From Larkinella arboricola (lineage in GTDB: Bacteria; Bacteroidota; Bacteroidia; Cytophagales; Spirosomataceae), in NCBI RefSeq assembly GCF_003259745.1, contig NZ_QLMC01000005.1, forward strand, positions 434,001-498,000: a stretch of DNA of 64,000 bases, in the 5' to 3' direction. The notes under the pieces were generated by a model, which did no database searches, had not been told where the DNA came from, and worked only from the letters and a program-made list of their open reading frames with translations. Position numbers and translations under genes: made by a program. Below, in pieces: positions 53,016 to 62,360 of this stretch; the stretch's first letter is position 1, and each line of letters begins with the position of its first letter.

Positions 53016-53840
53016 ATGACTTCTGCCGAACAGCAACATTTCTTTGAACGAATGGCTACGCAAAACGCCAGCTTTCGATACCGTTTGCCTTCCAAACCGG
53101 ATGTGGGCCGGTTCATCGACAGTCTGATTCGTTTTCTGTTTCCAATTACCCAGGATTGCAAACAATTTGTGGTCAGCACCGCCGATACGTATCGTGAGCT
53201 GAACCGGCAGTTGGGGTGTCTGCTGAAGCCGCTGGAAGAGCATCTGCCGGTCGATAAGGACTTGACGGCGGAACGGTTTTTCGACCGGCTGCCGGACACG
53301 TACGATGCCCTGCTGCTGGATGCACAGGCCATTGCCGCCTTTGATCCGGCGGCTGCGGGCGTGGAAGAGGTGATTGCGATTTATCCCGGTTTTTACGCCA
53401 TCGCCGTATACCGTATTGCCCACGTGCTAACGGGGCTGGAGGTGCCCCTGTTGCCCCGGATGATGACCGAGTACGCCCACGGCCATACCGGTATTGATAT
53501 TCACCCGAACGCCAAAATTGGTTCATCCTTCTTTGTCGATCACGGTACGGGCGTGGTGATTGGAGAAACGGCCATTATCGGCTCCAACGTTAAAATCTAC
53601 CAGGGTGTTACGCTGGGTGCTACGAACGTTGCCAAGTCGATGGCGTCGAAAAAGCGCCACCCAACTATCGAAGATAACGTCATCATTTACGCCAATGCCA
53701 CGATCCTGGGTGGTCGGACGGTGGTGGGACATGATTCGGTGATTGGCGGTAACGTCTGGCTGACCCAGAGCGTCGAACCGTATTCGCTGGTATACCACAC
53801 GAGCCAGATTGAAGTCCGGTCGCTGGCTGCCGAATCCTAA
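53016..53840 (+). CDS. cysE: Serine O-acetyltransferase
   Basis: 274 residues from the ATG at 53016; the in-frame start at 52833 would add 61 residues without similarity. The C-terminal left-handed beta-helix has hexapeptide repeats: [40 protein letters not shown] and TLGATNVAK. It makes O-acetylserine, the first step of cysteine synthesis. The N-terminal helical part ([14 protein letters not shown]) is the family's trimer-forming region. Monocistronic, just before an ECF sigma gene on the same strand. Confidence 0.92.
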   Translation: MTSAEQQHFFERMATQNASFRYRLPSKPDVGRFIDSLIRFLFPITQDCKQFVVSTADTYRELNRQLGCLLKPLEEHLPVDKDLTAERFFDRLPDTYDALLLDAQAIAAFDPAAAGVEEVIAIYPGFYAIAVYRIAHVLTGLEVPLLPRMMTEYAHGHTGIDIHPNAKIGSSFFVDHGTGVVIGETAIIGSNVKIYQGVTLGATNVAKSMASKKRHPTIEDNVIIYANATILGGRTVVGHDSVIGGNVWLTQSVEPYSLVYHTSQIEVRSLAAES

Positions 53841-53911
53841 AAAGTTAAAAAATCGGGAACCATCGGGTGATCCTTTGCGGCTTTGTGGTATAAAGGCTAA
53901 ATGGATTTGCC

Positions 53912-54463
53912 ATGAACTGCATTTGTGATCATAACCTGCTGGAATTGTTACGGTTGGGCGATACGTCGGCCTACGAGTGGGTTTATAAAAAGTATTACCC
54001 GACGGTTGCCCGGTTTATTCAGCGCAACAACGGTAACGAAGGGGATGCGGAAGACGTTTTTCAGGAATCGGTGATTCTGCTCCACCAAAAAGTAACTGCC
54101 CCCGGCTTTCAATTAACATCAACGCTAAAAACCTTTCTGTTTTCGATTGCCAGAAATCTCTGGCTGAAAAAGCTGCGGGATGAAAAGATGGTGACCATTC
54201 CGGAAGAGCAACTGATTGCGTTGCAGGATACCCAAGATTTTATGACGGACGAGCCCGCGTCCGCCGATGTTCAGCACGAACGGCTTAACGCCTGGATGGC
54301 CCGTATTACCGGCCACTGCCAGCGCGTGATCAAATCCATTTACTTCTCGCACGAGCCGATGGATCACCTCATGGTGACGATGGGCTGGAAAAACCGCCAT
54401 ACCGCCGTCAATCAGAAATACAAGTGCATCCAGCAGTTGAAGCGGGCTTCGGAAATCAGCTGA
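53912..54463 (+). CDS. ECF sigma factor
   Basis: 183 residues. Region 2 has RLGDTSAYEWVYKKYYPTVA and NEGDAEDVFQESVILLHQK, and TFLFSIARNLWLKKLRDEK in the -10 binding area; region 4 has KSIYFSHEPMDHLMVTMGWK in the C-terminal helix-turn-helix area. No anti-sigma gene is next to it. It belongs to the small Bacteroidota ECF group. Transcribed with a thioredoxin gene close behind, which may suggest a redox regulon. Confidence 0.85.
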   Translation: MNCICDHNLLELLRLGDTSAYEWVYKKYYPTVARFIQRNNGNEGDAEDVFQESVILLHQKVTAPGFQLTSTLKTFLFSIARNLWLKKLRDEKMVTIPEEQLIALQDTQDFMTDEPASADVQHERLNAWMARITGHCQRVIKSIYFSHEPMDHLMVTMGWKNRHTAVNQKYKCIQQLKRASEIS

Positions 54464-54542
54464 AATTTCTCAATTAATTTTTGAATACCGGGTGATTTTT
54501 ACCCGTCAATTGGAATCAACAGAAAACAAACGATTCGCAACG

Positions 54543-54887
54543 ATGACGATTGAAAACACCAAAGCGGTTTACGCGACCGATCAAAACTGGGACGCTCTAT
54601 TGGAAAAACCGGGCGTGATGCTCGTTGATTTCAGTGCAGAATGGTGCCCGCCCTGCCGCCGTCTCGAACCTATTATTCATGAATTAGCCGGTGATTTTGC
54701 CGGTACGGCCACTGTTGCTACCATCGACGTCGAAATGAATCCGGCGGTGACGGCCCGTTACAACGTCCGGAATATGCCGACCCTGCTGGTGTTTAAAGAC
54801 GGCCAGCTCGTCAACCGGCAGGTGGGCTTCACGACGAAGTCCGTTCTGGCGGATTTGATTGAAGGCCAGCTTGTTACACTTCCCTGA
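54543..54887 (+). CDS. Thioredoxin
   Basis: 114 residues from the ATG at 54543. The active site WCPPCRRLEPIIHE (Cys-Pro-Pro-Cys, variant of CGPC) is in DFSAEWCPPCRR. The cis-Pro loop is NVRNMPTLLVFKDGQLVNRQ. A cytoplasmic thiol-disulfide protein. The CPPC site is seen in many Bacteroidota thioredoxins. It follows the ECF sigma gene by 79 bp. Confidence 0.92.
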   Translation: MTIENTKAVYATDQNWDALLEKPGVMLVDFSAEWCPPCRRLEPIIHELAGDFAGTATVATIDVEMNPAVTARYNVRNMPTLLVFKDGQLVNRQVGFTTKSVLADLIEGQLVTLP

Positions 54888-54958
54888 CCAGCGCAATGGC
54901 GTCGTTGGAAAGGGTTTCAAATTCCAGCGCATCCGGTGTTGCTGCGCCCGTCGCGGGT

Positions 54959-55002
54959 ATCGTTGGTGTTGGCGTTTTGTTGTATACGCCAACACCAACG
55001 AT
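54959..55002. terminator. Perfect 16-bp hairpin between convergent genes
   Basis: ATCGTTGGTGTTGGCG and CGCCAACACCAACGAT around a 12-nt loop, between the thioredoxin stop and the stop of the opposite gene at 55092. There is no T-tract on either strand. Likely a bidirectional terminator or stability element. Confidence 0.5.
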
Positions 55003-55091
55003 GCAGGTAAACCGCAGGCGTCTGTCGGTGAATGGGGGAGACCGGTGAAAAAGCCGTCCGGCGATGGCTTGACGATAAGAATAGGCGGGTT

Positions 55092-55958
55092 TTAGTGGGC
55101 CAGAACAAAGCCAAGCCAGGGAGTCAGGCGCTCGTATTCCTTGCGCAACTCCTTTTCTAGTAACGCATTACGAGCAATTAGGTCCTGCATGGACTGCCGG
55201 ATGATGAGACGGTTTTCGGGCGAATCGGGTAGGGGCGCTAACCGGTTTTCGAGGCTTCGGAGCTCATTTACAAAGGCCGTATCGTGCGGAGCTGTTGTCC
55301 ATGCAAGGGACACAGTTAATTTCCAGACGACCTGACTACAAAATGCTTCCAACAGGGGGCGATTGCTAACTTCACTTCGGTCGTTGCCAGGTTTGATTTG
55401 CCATTGTATGTGTTGACCATCACTCGCTTTGATCCACTCAAAAAACCGGGCTGTGGTTTGCATCAATTCGGGCATCGTTACCGTAATTTTAGGCGGTACG
55501 GTATATCCTTCCACGTCAGTGCCTTTGGCTTGCAGGTAATAGGTCGTCATGGTCAGAAAATGGCGGTTTAACACGCTGTCTTTTTGCAGGGCCTGGTGTA
55601 AGACGGTATTTAAGGTGTTGAGCGTGTCCTTAAGAAAGGTGCTTTGTTGTACCGGAGTGAGGGTAGATAAATGAAACTCCCGTGGGGCTGTTATAGGAGG
55701 AGCAAGGGTTGAATACCGACTTAATACGTAGCTCCAGTAAATGGCATTTTGAGGAGTATATATTTCAGCCAGAACGTGGTTTGGTGGTAATGTATCCAGC
55801 ACCACGGTCAGATAATACCGACTATCTCCCGTTGGTATGACCTGGAATTTGGTCAGGAAGGGCAGTTGCTGGCTGACCCGCTGAACCGTCCAGCGTTGAC
55901 TGAAACCCGATTGCTGCAACAGAAACAGAAAGCCCAGAACGATCGTTAGCGGTTTCAT
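55092..55958 (-). CDS. Secreted protein of unknown function
   Basis: 288 residues. A signal peptide (MKPLTIVLGFLFLLQQSGFS) is followed by SQRWTVQRVSQQLPFLTKF. The rest is helical with Leu/Glu-rich stretches and a C-terminal coiled-coil-like run (ARNALLEKELRKEYERL) near the end. No catalytic motif or known domain. Probably periplasmic. Monocistronic, facing the thioredoxin gene. Confidence 0.7.
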   Translation of the reverse strand: MKPLTIVLGFLFLLQQSGFSQRWTVQRVSQQLPFLTKFQVIPTGDSRYYLTVVLDTLPPNHVLAEIYTPQNAIYWSYVLSRYSTLAPPITAPREFHLSTLTPVQQSTFLKDTLNTLNTVLHQALQKDSVLNRHFLTMTTYYLQAKGTDVEGYTVPPKITVTMPELMQTTARFFEWIKASDGQHIQWQIKPGNDRSEVSNRPLLEAFCSQVVWKLTVSLAWTTAPHDTAFVNELRSLENRLAPLPDSPENRLIIRQSMQDLIARNALLEKELRKEYERLTPWLGFVLAH

Positions 55959-56169
55959 GGTGAGAAGGTTTACGGTATTCTCCCTACAATCAGCTTGTTG
56001 GGAGTGAAGGTAATCATCTTCTCAACGAAATGGTGAACGGTTAACTTTCTTTAACAAACGTGGGATCGCTCGAAACCGGATACGAAGAAAACGGCAAAAT
56101 AAGGCACTCGTATCTCAGCATTGCCGATAAAAAGCAACGTAACGTTTGATTAAAACGGGTAGGGTGAAC

Positions 56170-56763
56170 TTACCGCAGTCCGCGGACAAACCGGCGGATG
56201 GAGTCACGGTATACCTGCTCCGATAATTCCAGCGACTGCCGATCCCGCAGCATCAGGGCGAGGCTGATCATTCCGTGCGACAGCGACCACCACTCAAAAT
56301 AAAGCTTTTGGATGCTTTCCTGCGACTTGGGAATAAACGTAAAAATGATCTCCCGAATCAGTATACTAACCGCTTCCATTCCGCTGGATTCGCAAATGGG
56401 GCGATTGCAGTAGGCACCGTTCAGGTTGTGCATGACCTGGTAAATTTCGGGCTGGTGCATGGCAAACTGCCACTGTGCAACCGACATTTCGAACAGCCGT
56501 TTTTCGGGATCACGGTAGAGCTTTTTGATCCGTTCGTATTCGTGTTGCAGTTCACGAAAGCCGTCATTCCGGATTTCGTCCAGCAGGATATCTTTACTAT
56601 CGAAATATTCGTAGACAATCGGGGCACTGTAATCAATGGCATCGGCAATCTTGCGAATTGACACGGCTTGCCAACCTTCCCGGCGAGCGATGTCTTTCGC
56701 AGTCAGAACAATAGCAGATCGGGTTTGCTCCCGGCTGCGTTGTTTGCGCTCAAGTGTCTCCAT
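56170..56763 (-). CDS. TetR-family transcription regulator
   Basis: 197 residues from the ATG at 56763 (the TTG at 56778 is less likely). The N-terminal helix-turn-helix is RSAIVLTAKDIARREGWQAV and SIRKIADAIDYSAPIVYEYF. The helical C-terminal ligand domain follows (EYERIKKLYRDPEKRLFEMS). A palindrome 16 bp upstream of the start could be its own operator. No efflux or degradation gene is adjacent, so the ligand cannot be guessed. Confidence 0.93.
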   Translation of the reverse strand: METLERKQRSREQTRSAIVLTAKDIARREGWQAVSIRKIADAIDYSAPIVYEYFDSKDILLDEIRNDGFRELQHEYERIKKLYRDPEKRLFEMSVAQWQFAMHQPEIYQVMHNLNGAYCNRPICESSGMEAVSILIREIIFTFIPKSQESIQKLYFEWWSLSHGMISLALMLRDRQSLELSEQVYRDSIRRFVRGLR

Positions 56764-56779
56764 TCGGTTTTTTGTCAAG

Positions 56780-56792
56780 TTAACAGTGTTAA
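56780..56792. promoter_or_regulatory. 13-bp palindrome TTAACAGTGTTAA, candidate TetR operator
   Basis: Perfect 5-bp arms around AGT, 16 bp before the TetR start. Size fits a TetR dimer half-site, although such operators are often a little longer. AT content of this gap makes chance possible. Confidence 0.3.
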
Positions 56793-56936
56793 ATCGCCGT
56801 TAAACTACACATAACTCGTCAGATCATCTAATTAAATTGCAATTATTCTTGTTAAAGTTCAATGTTTGCACTGAATAATATTGTTAACTTATTCGTTTTC
56901 AGATGTTACCATTAATGCCTCCCTGAGTACCGTAAT

Positions 56937-57677
56937 TTACTCGGTTTTTTGAGCAATCAGCAGTAGACGTTCATCCCCAAGTAGAAAGTCCGAACCATCC
57001 AGGCTGCTGTACCGATCGGTAAGGATCAAACCCGCCTGTGTAAAAAGCCTTTGTAACTCAGCCATTGTATAGACATAATGTTTCGCCATACGCTGTAAGG
57101 TCTGACCATCCCGCAGATACGTCAACTGGGCGTTGATACAACTTTCGTGGATGTCGTACTCATTTTCCATCAGAAACGTAATGTCACCAATTTGCATCCA
57201 GTTTCGTTCCTGAAAATCGGGTAAGACGCTCTCGGCAACCATGGCCGTGTCGGCAACAAACCGGCCACCCGGAACAAGAGACTCCGCAATTTTTCGGAGA
57301 AAAGCCAGCATCTGATCATGTGGAAAAAAGCTGAAGCTGTTGCCCAGGCAGTAGGCCGCCTGAAAACCGTCACCTGGCGGTACGGTCAGAAAGTCCCCCA
57401 GATGGGTTTCAACAGCTAATTTCTCGGCTTTAGCGGCTTTTCGAAGTGCTTCGATTGACTCGGCTGAAATATCAATACCGGTCACGGCGTAGCCCATGCG
57501 GGCCAGTTCGAGTGCATGCCGACCGTGGCCGCAGAACACATCCAGTACCCGCTGACCGGGTTGTAATTCGAGAACATCGTTCAAAAAATCGCATTCCAGT
57601 TCGGTTTGCTCGTCGGTTTGGGCCGCATTCCAGGCTTCCTGCACCAACCCGTTAAAAAAATTATCGTACCAGGCCAT
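56937..57677 (-). CDS. Class I SAM-dependent methyltransferase
   Basis: 246 residues. The SAM-binding motif I is QRVLDVFCGHGRHALELARM, followed by VTGIDISAESIEALRKAA (motif II), THLGDFLTVPPGDGFQAA (post-II) and LVPGGRFVADTAM. The substrate is not known; the sequence is closest in layout to small-molecule methyltransferases. Cytoplasmic, monocistronic, between the TetR gene and the second copy of the inverted-repeat family. Confidence 0.88.
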   Translation of the reverse strand: MAWYDNFFNGLVQEAWNAAQTDEQTELECDFLNDVLELQPGQRVLDVFCGHGRHALELARMGYAVTGIDISAESIEALRKAAKAEKLAVETHLGDFLTVPPGDGFQAAYCLGNSFSFFPHDQMLAFLRKIAESLVPGGRFVADTAMVAESVLPDFQERNWMQIGDITFLMENEYDIHESCINAQLTYLRDGQTLQRMAKHYVYTMAELQRLFTQAGLILTDRYSSLDGSDFLLGDERLLLIAQKTE

Positions 57678-57680
57678 GAG

Positions 57681-57770
57681 AGAGTGATTCGTTAAGCGTT
57701 ACGAATTGGGGGTTATCAGGAAGCGCGTCGGCAACTCTTCACACCTAACTCTTACTTCTTAACTCCTTTT
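57681..57770. repeat. Inverted-repeat family member 2 (degraded)
   Basis: Between the methyltransferase and the ROK gene. The right arm has ACTCTTCACACCTAACTCTT and CTTCTTAACTCC, with a core GCGCGTCGGCAACTC. The left arm is poorly conserved. It is recognised by comparison with the copies at 30184, 58741 and 63565. Confidence 0.35.
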
Positions 57771-57807
57771 TTTCGTAATTCGCGAGTCAAAATTCTTGAA
57801 TCCATTC

Positions 57808-58728
57808 ATGCAAACCTATTGGGGGATCGATTTAGGCGGAACTAAAATTGAGGGCGTGGTGCTGTCGGCACCTTCGCCGGATGCCGTCGTTATTCGGAAA
57901 CGTATTGATACTGAGGCCGATAAAGGATATGGGCACATTGTAAGCCAGATTACGAAATTAGTCGGTTTACTCAGAGCCGAAACCGGTTACCAGCCTGATC
58001 ATATCGGCTTCGGAACGCCCGGTACCTTTGATCCGGCCCGGCACGTTATGAAAGGCTGTAACACGACCTGCCTGAACGGAATGCCGTTACCGCAGGAACT
58101 GGAAAAAGCACTGGGCGTGCCGGTGTCGATTGCCAACGACGCCAACTGCTTCGCTCTGGCGGAGGCTACGATGGGGGCCGTGCCGGAGGTGGTGCCGGAT
58201 TTTCGCGCCGTTTTCGGGGTGATTATGGGCACGGGCGTTGGCGGTGGTGTTGTTTTTCGCGGAAAAGACGGCCAGCCCTTTGTGCAGAACGGTTTACAGG
58301 GCATCGGGGGAGAGTGGGGCCACATTATTCTTGAAGAAAACGGATACCCGTGTTACTGCGGCAAGCGGGGTTGCAACGAGCAGGTTTTTTCCGGCCCGGC
58401 CCTGCAACGGTATTACGAAGACGTTAGTGGCGAAAAGCGGAAGATGAAGGAGATTGTCGAGCGTCACTACGCGGGTTCGGACCCGTATGCAAGCCAAACC
58501 GTCGACCGGCTGCTGGAAAATTTTGGCAGAGCCATTTCGGTCATTATCAACGTGCTGGACCCCGATGCCATCGTGTTGGGCGGAGGTGTTGGCAACATTG
58601 ATCTGCTCTATACCGAAGGCGTCGAACGGGCTAAGAAGTACGTCTTCAACGAAGGCCGGCTGGAAACCAAATTTCTGAAACCCAAACTCGGCGACAGCGC
58701 AGGCGTCTTCGGCGCAGCCATGTTGTAA
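57808..58728 (+). CDS. ROK-family sugar kinase
   Basis: 306 residues from the ATG at 57808 (a TTG at 57796 is in frame). The phosphate motif WGIDLGGTKIEGVVL, the ATP motif VIMGTGVGGGVVFRGKDG, and the Zn-binding loop CYCGKRGCNEQVFSG with catalytic-loop GGEWGHIILEENG are all present. The C-terminus has IVLGGGVGNIDLLY. It phosphorylates a free sugar, probably glucose, fructose or N-acetylglucosamine; the exact sugar is not told by motif. It has no HTH domain, so it is an enzyme, not a repressor. Confidence 0.93.
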   Translation: MQTYWGIDLGGTKIEGVVLSAPSPDAVVIRKRIDTEADKGYGHIVSQITKLVGLLRAETGYQPDHIGFGTPGTFDPARHVMKGCNTTCLNGMPLPQELEKALGVPVSIANDANCFALAEATMGAVPEVVPDFRAVFGVIMGTGVGGGVVFRGKDGQPFVQNGLQGIGGEWGHIILEENGYPCYCGKRGCNEQVFSGPALQRYYEDVSGEKRKMKEIVERHYAGSDPYASQTVDRLLENFGRAISVIINVLDPDAIVLGGGVGNIDLLYTEGVERAKKYVFNEGRLETKFLKPKLGDSAGVFGAAML

Positions 58729-58740
58729 TTAAAAATTAAA

Positions 58741-58804
58741 AGTTAAGAGTTAAAAGTAGGGCTCCGCCAGATCATACGCGCCAGCCAACTTTTAACTCTT
58801 AACT
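58741..58804. repeat. Inverted-repeat family member 3
   Basis: AGTTAAGAGTTAAAAGT (58741-58757) and ACTTTTAACTCTTAACT (58788-58804) form a perfect 17-bp stem around a 30-nt loop with a CGCGCCAGCC core. It starts 12 bp after the ROK stop and lies before the convergent TonB gene, so it is well placed as a bidirectional terminator. Confidence 0.6.
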
Positions 58805-58821
58805 CTTTATTCTTAACTCAA

Positions 58822-61383
58822 TTACCGTTGCCGGTTATTCTCACCGCCTTGTTGGCCGCCACCGTCTTTAACGTCGTCGTTGTTGACGGATTTTTTCCGG
58901 CGCTGGGGCTGGTCGAAGCTCATTTTACCGATCCGGTAGCTGAACGTCAGGCGCACACCCCGGTTGTAAATGTAATTGATGTTGGTCTGCTGGAAGGTCG
59001 GTGAAGTAAGCTGGGTTTGCATCTTAAACCGATTGGCCAGAAAGTTTTCGCCCGCCAGACCCAGGCTGCCTTTCGTTTGTCCTTTGCTGTCCTTGAAGTC
59101 TTTCTTGACCCCCAGCGTGTAGAATCCAAAGCCGGACTGGTAACCTTGCAGTTGCACGCTCCGGCCCTGCATGAACCCAAATCCCTGCACACCCCAGCCA
59201 TTTTTCAGGCTCAGGTTGGTAAACAACCGGCCCGTTACTACCCAGCCCGAATTGCTGGCATTCAGCGAAGCTGTCGGGCTGTTGTTGGTGATGTATGAAT
59301 AGTAGGTATCTACACCACCGCCCACCTGCCATTTCGGCAACAGGGTGATGTTTCCGAACACATTGGCTCCATAATTCTCCTTATGGCCGATGTTCTGGTA
59401 GGTTGTCGTAATGACACCATCCTGCGTGGTTGACCGGACGCTTTCGATGGAATTGTCCGTCCGGCGGGCAAATAGTGAGAAGTTCAGGTACGTCTTCTTG
59501 ATGAAAACGCTGGAACTCAGTTCAACGTTGTCGGTCAGTTCCGGTTCCAGATACGGGTTTCCAAAGGTAATGTTCTGCGGATTGGACGCATTTACGTTCG
59601 GGTTCAGAAACTGGATACCGGGGCGTTGCAAACGGCGGTTGTAGGCCACCTTCACGGTTTTGCCGCCTTTCAGGGCTTTCGAGATGTTGATGCTCGGAAC
59701 CAGGTTGCCGTAGCTCGGAATGTCGATGGTCTGGCCCGGTGTTTCCGATCGGAAGTTGGCATCGATTACCGTGTATTCATACCGCGTTCCGGCTTTGACG
59801 GTATATTTACTTTTCGACGTGTAGGTGTACGACACATACGTACCGGCTACATTCTGGTTGTAGTCCAGACCATTGTTCGGGCGCAGCGGGTCCTGGCCGT
59901 AGGCACCGTCGGGTCCGGTTGAAACGAAATATTTGTAGTCGCTGTCAACCTGCCGGAAAATTCCCTTTCCACCAAATTCGAGTTGCTGATTCGTCTTGAT
60001 TGGTGTTTGGTAATCAATCTGAATGGTCGATTCCTGGTTATAACTCAGGTTGTCGTTGCGGTCGCGGCCCGTGATGATGGCCGTGTTGCCAAACAGTTCG
60101 GCTTCGTAATCGTTCGTCCGGTTGTTGCGGCTGAATTGCGTCAGAATGCTCAGCTCCTGCTGTGGTTTTTTGAAGGTTCGTGTGTAGTCAACGTTCAGAT
60201 CGACGGTTCCCGACAGGTTTTTAATATCCACATCCCGGCGGGACGTTTCGCTGGAAACCAGCCCGCCCGGGAAGAAGGCCGTGGCCAGGTTTTGCGAGGA
60301 TTTTCCGTTTTGGGCACCGTAGCGCAAGCTGGCCGTCAGGCTCTGGTTCTTGGCAATGTCGTAATCAAAACCCAATTGGTAGTTTCCGAAGAGAAACTGG
60401 TTTCTCGAATCGGCCATTTGCCGGGTTTCGGTGGTTACATCGCCGAAAAAGCTCCGTTGTGTGTTCTCAAACTTGCCTTTCATGTTATAATTGGCGCGAC
60501 CAAAACCACCCAGCGAAAAGCCCATTTTCCCGGCGCGGTAATTTCCGTTCAGACCCAGGTTGGAGCCCCGGTTTCCAACACCGGCATCCATGTTCAGGGT
60601 CAGGCCCTGTAGGGTGTTTTTCTTGGTGATGATGTTGATAATCCCGGCGGAACCTTCGGCATCGTACTTGGCCGACGGCGACGTGATAACCTCCACCGAC
60701 TTGATCATGTCGGCCGGAATCTGCTTCAGGGCGTCGGACACGCTGGCGGCCACAATCGTTGACGGTTTGTTGTTGATCAAAACCCGGACGTTGGTGCTCC
60801 CGCGCAGACTGACGTTTCCGTCCAGATCGACCGACAGCATCGGTACTTTTCGCATCACCTCGGCGGCATCACCGCCTTTGTTCGTAACGTCCTTGTCGGC
60901 ATTGTACACCAGCCGGTCGACTTTCTCTTCAATCATCTGCGCCTGACCGACTACGTTTACTTCCTGAAGCGTTTTCACATCCGGCGACAGCGCGACGTTT
61001 CCGACGTTGATGTCCGTACCGCGCTCAATTTTCAGAACGCGGGTTTCTTTGTTCTGATACCCCAGAAACGAAACCTGAAGCCGGTATTCGCCGGGTACGA
61101 GTTTCGTTAAAGAAAACTTGCCTTTTTCGTCGCTGGTCGTACCGTCAACGGGTTTGCCGGTTTGCACATTGATCAGCGCAATGGTGGCAAATTCAACGGG
61201 TTTGTTCGTCGTAGAATCGGTTAATACTCCGGTAATTTTACCGTTACCGCGGGGCGCATCGGGATTCACGGTTCCGGGGATGGCGGGGGTGGGCCGGGCA
61301 CCTGGAGGAGGACCGGCCGGAGGTTGCTGAGCATACGAAAGTGTGGAGCAGCAAATAATACTAAAAAGTATTAAATTTTTCAT
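58822..61383 (-). CDS. Carboxypeptidase-regulatory-domain TonB-dependent receptor-like protein (OMP_b-brl_3 type)
   Basis: 853 residues from the ATG at 61383; the frame opens at 61443 but the first 20 residues are not signal-like. Signal peptide MKNLILFSIICCSTLSYAQ, a Pro-rich linker, then a CarboxypepD_reg domain (GVLTDSTTNKPVEFATIALI, VPGEYRLQVSFLGYQNKET). A plug-like region follows (MRKVPMLSVDLDGNVSLRGS, SVSDALKQIPADMIKSVEV), then a long beta-barrel with VNYTRTFKKPQ-like strands and the end VRLTFSYRIGKMSFDQPQRR. It probably transports or binds a nutrient at the outer membrane; the family lacks a fixed substrate. Exact octamer promoter upstream. Confidence 0.9.
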   Translation of the reverse strand: MKNLILFSIICCSTLSYAQQPPAGPPPGARPTPAIPGTVNPDAPRGNGKITGVLTDSTTNKPVEFATIALINVQTGKPVDGTTSDEKGKFSLTKLVPGEYRLQVSFLGYQNKETRVLKIERGTDINVGNVALSPDVKTLQEVNVVGQAQMIEEKVDRLVYNADKDVTNKGGDAAEVMRKVPMLSVDLDGNVSLRGSTNVRVLINNKPSTIVAASVSDALKQIPADMIKSVEVITSPSAKYDAEGSAGIINIITKKNTLQGLTLNMDAGVGNRGSNLGLNGNYRAGKMGFSLGGFGRANYNMKGKFENTQRSFFGDVTTETRQMADSRNQFLFGNYQLGFDYDIAKNQSLTASLRYGAQNGKSSQNLATAFFPGGLVSSETSRRDVDIKNLSGTVDLNVDYTRTFKKPQQELSILTQFSRNNRTNDYEAELFGNTAIITGRDRNDNLSYNQESTIQIDYQTPIKTNQQLEFGGKGIFRQVDSDYKYFVSTGPDGAYGQDPLRPNNGLDYNQNVAGTYVSYTYTSKSKYTVKAGTRYEYTVIDANFRSETPGQTIDIPSYGNLVPSINISKALKGGKTVKVAYNRRLQRPGIQFLNPNVNASNPQNITFGNPYLEPELTDNVELSSSVFIKKTYLNFSLFARRTDNSIESVRSTTQDGVITTTYQNIGHKENYGANVFGNITLLPKWQVGGGVDTYYSYITNNSPTASLNASNSGWVVTGRLFTNLSLKNGWGVQGFGFMQGRSVQLQGYQSGFGFYTLGVKKDFKDSKGQTKGSLGLAGENFLANRFKMQTQLTSPTFQQTNINYIYNRGVRLTFSYRIGKMSFDQPQRRKKSVNNDDVKDGGGQQGGENNRQR

Positions 61384-61440
61384 AATTTTTATATGAAGAT
61401 CAGTTAGGTTCCTTAGGGGGCGAGATGGAATTGAACTATA

Positions 61441-61465
61441 CAAAGATATTACGAACTTCAGTCAA
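61441..61465 (-). promoter_or_regulatory. Promoter of the TonB-type receptor (TTG-N14-TATCTTTG)
   Basis: On the minus strand, TTG at 61463-61465 and TATCTTTG at 61441-61448, with 14 bp between, about 58 bp before the ATG. The spacer is slightly short, but both boxes are exact. Confidence 0.6.
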
Positions 61466-61725
61466 TAAGATAAACGATTTATCTGCCATTCTGGCGAATA
61501 TGTGGAACGGTAAAATTTGCCCCTCAGATGGTGCCTGAAAGTGATAAGCGGAAGCGATTACTCATGCAAAAAATACTCTCAAATTTAGGCTTGCGTACAG
61601 ACTTTACATACGGGTTTTCGACGAATGGCTATTTTCGTGGGATAGACACCTGATTTTGCGGGGTAAGTTAACTTGCAACGGGAGCCAGCAGCGGCAAAGA
61701 GAGGGGGAACGGTAGGTTTAAGCAG

Positions 61726-62352
61726 TTACAAAATGGATTTTAACTGATCCAGTTCCTGAAGGTTCTCCTTTAATTCGAGGCCTATCTTGTCTTCAAAGGC
61801 ATTGAAAAGCCACCGGGCCAGCCCGTAAAACAGCAGAATGAAGGCGGCTTGCGACCCCAGGGCCAGGCTGATTTTCAAGGCGCTGTAGGCTTCAAATTTT
61901 CGGGCAATCATGGAAATTGTAAAGAGAAATCCGGCCAACAGACACAACATCCAGACTTTTGATAAGGCAGCCTGGGCTTTTTCGTGCCAGCCCAAAACCG
62001 TTTTCAGGCTATCATAGAGGTTTTGCTGACTTAAGCTGATGCGGCTCAGGTTGCGGTAATTTTTCACCACTACCGTCAGCGCAACAACCGCCAGACCAAT
62101 GTAGATCACCGACGGGATGTATAGATACCAGCGTTCATAATCGAAAGCATTGCCGATGATAGCCGCCGAGAAAAAAACGATAACAGCCGTCATTACAACA
62201 CCGGCCACTTGCAGATGACGCGCCATTTTAGCTAGCGTTCCTTTCGACCGGTCTTTGATCATCAGAATAATCATCCGCTCGGTCAGTTGCTGATGCGCCA
62301 GGAGTTTTTCGTCGTAAGCCTTCCAGGTTATTTTTAAGTCGTCGAGGGTCAT
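61726..62352 (-). CDS. Four-TM membrane protein next to an ECF sigma gene
   Basis: 208 residues. A soluble N-terminal helical part (DDLKITWKAYDEKLLAHQQL) is followed by four hydrophobic segments: VVMTAVIVFFSAAIIGNAF, LYIPSVIYIGLAVVALTVVV, VWMLCLLAGFLFTISMIAR and ISLALGSQAAFILLFYGLA. The gene starts eight bases after the stop of the sigma gene, so the two are cotranscribed. The pairing suggests an anti-sigma factor that holds the sigma factor at the membrane, but no known anti-sigma domain is seen. Confidence 0.7.
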   Translation of the reverse strand: MTLDDLKITWKAYDEKLLAHQQLTERMIILMIKDRSKGTLAKMARHLQVAGVVMTAVIVFFSAAIIGNAFDYERWYLYIPSVIYIGLAVVALTVVVKNYRNLSRISLSQQNLYDSLKTVLGWHEKAQAALSKVWMLCLLAGFLFTISMIARKFEAYSALKISLALGSQAAFILLFYGLARWLFNAFEDKIGLELKENLQELDQLKSIL

Positions 62353-62360
62353 GGTATTGG

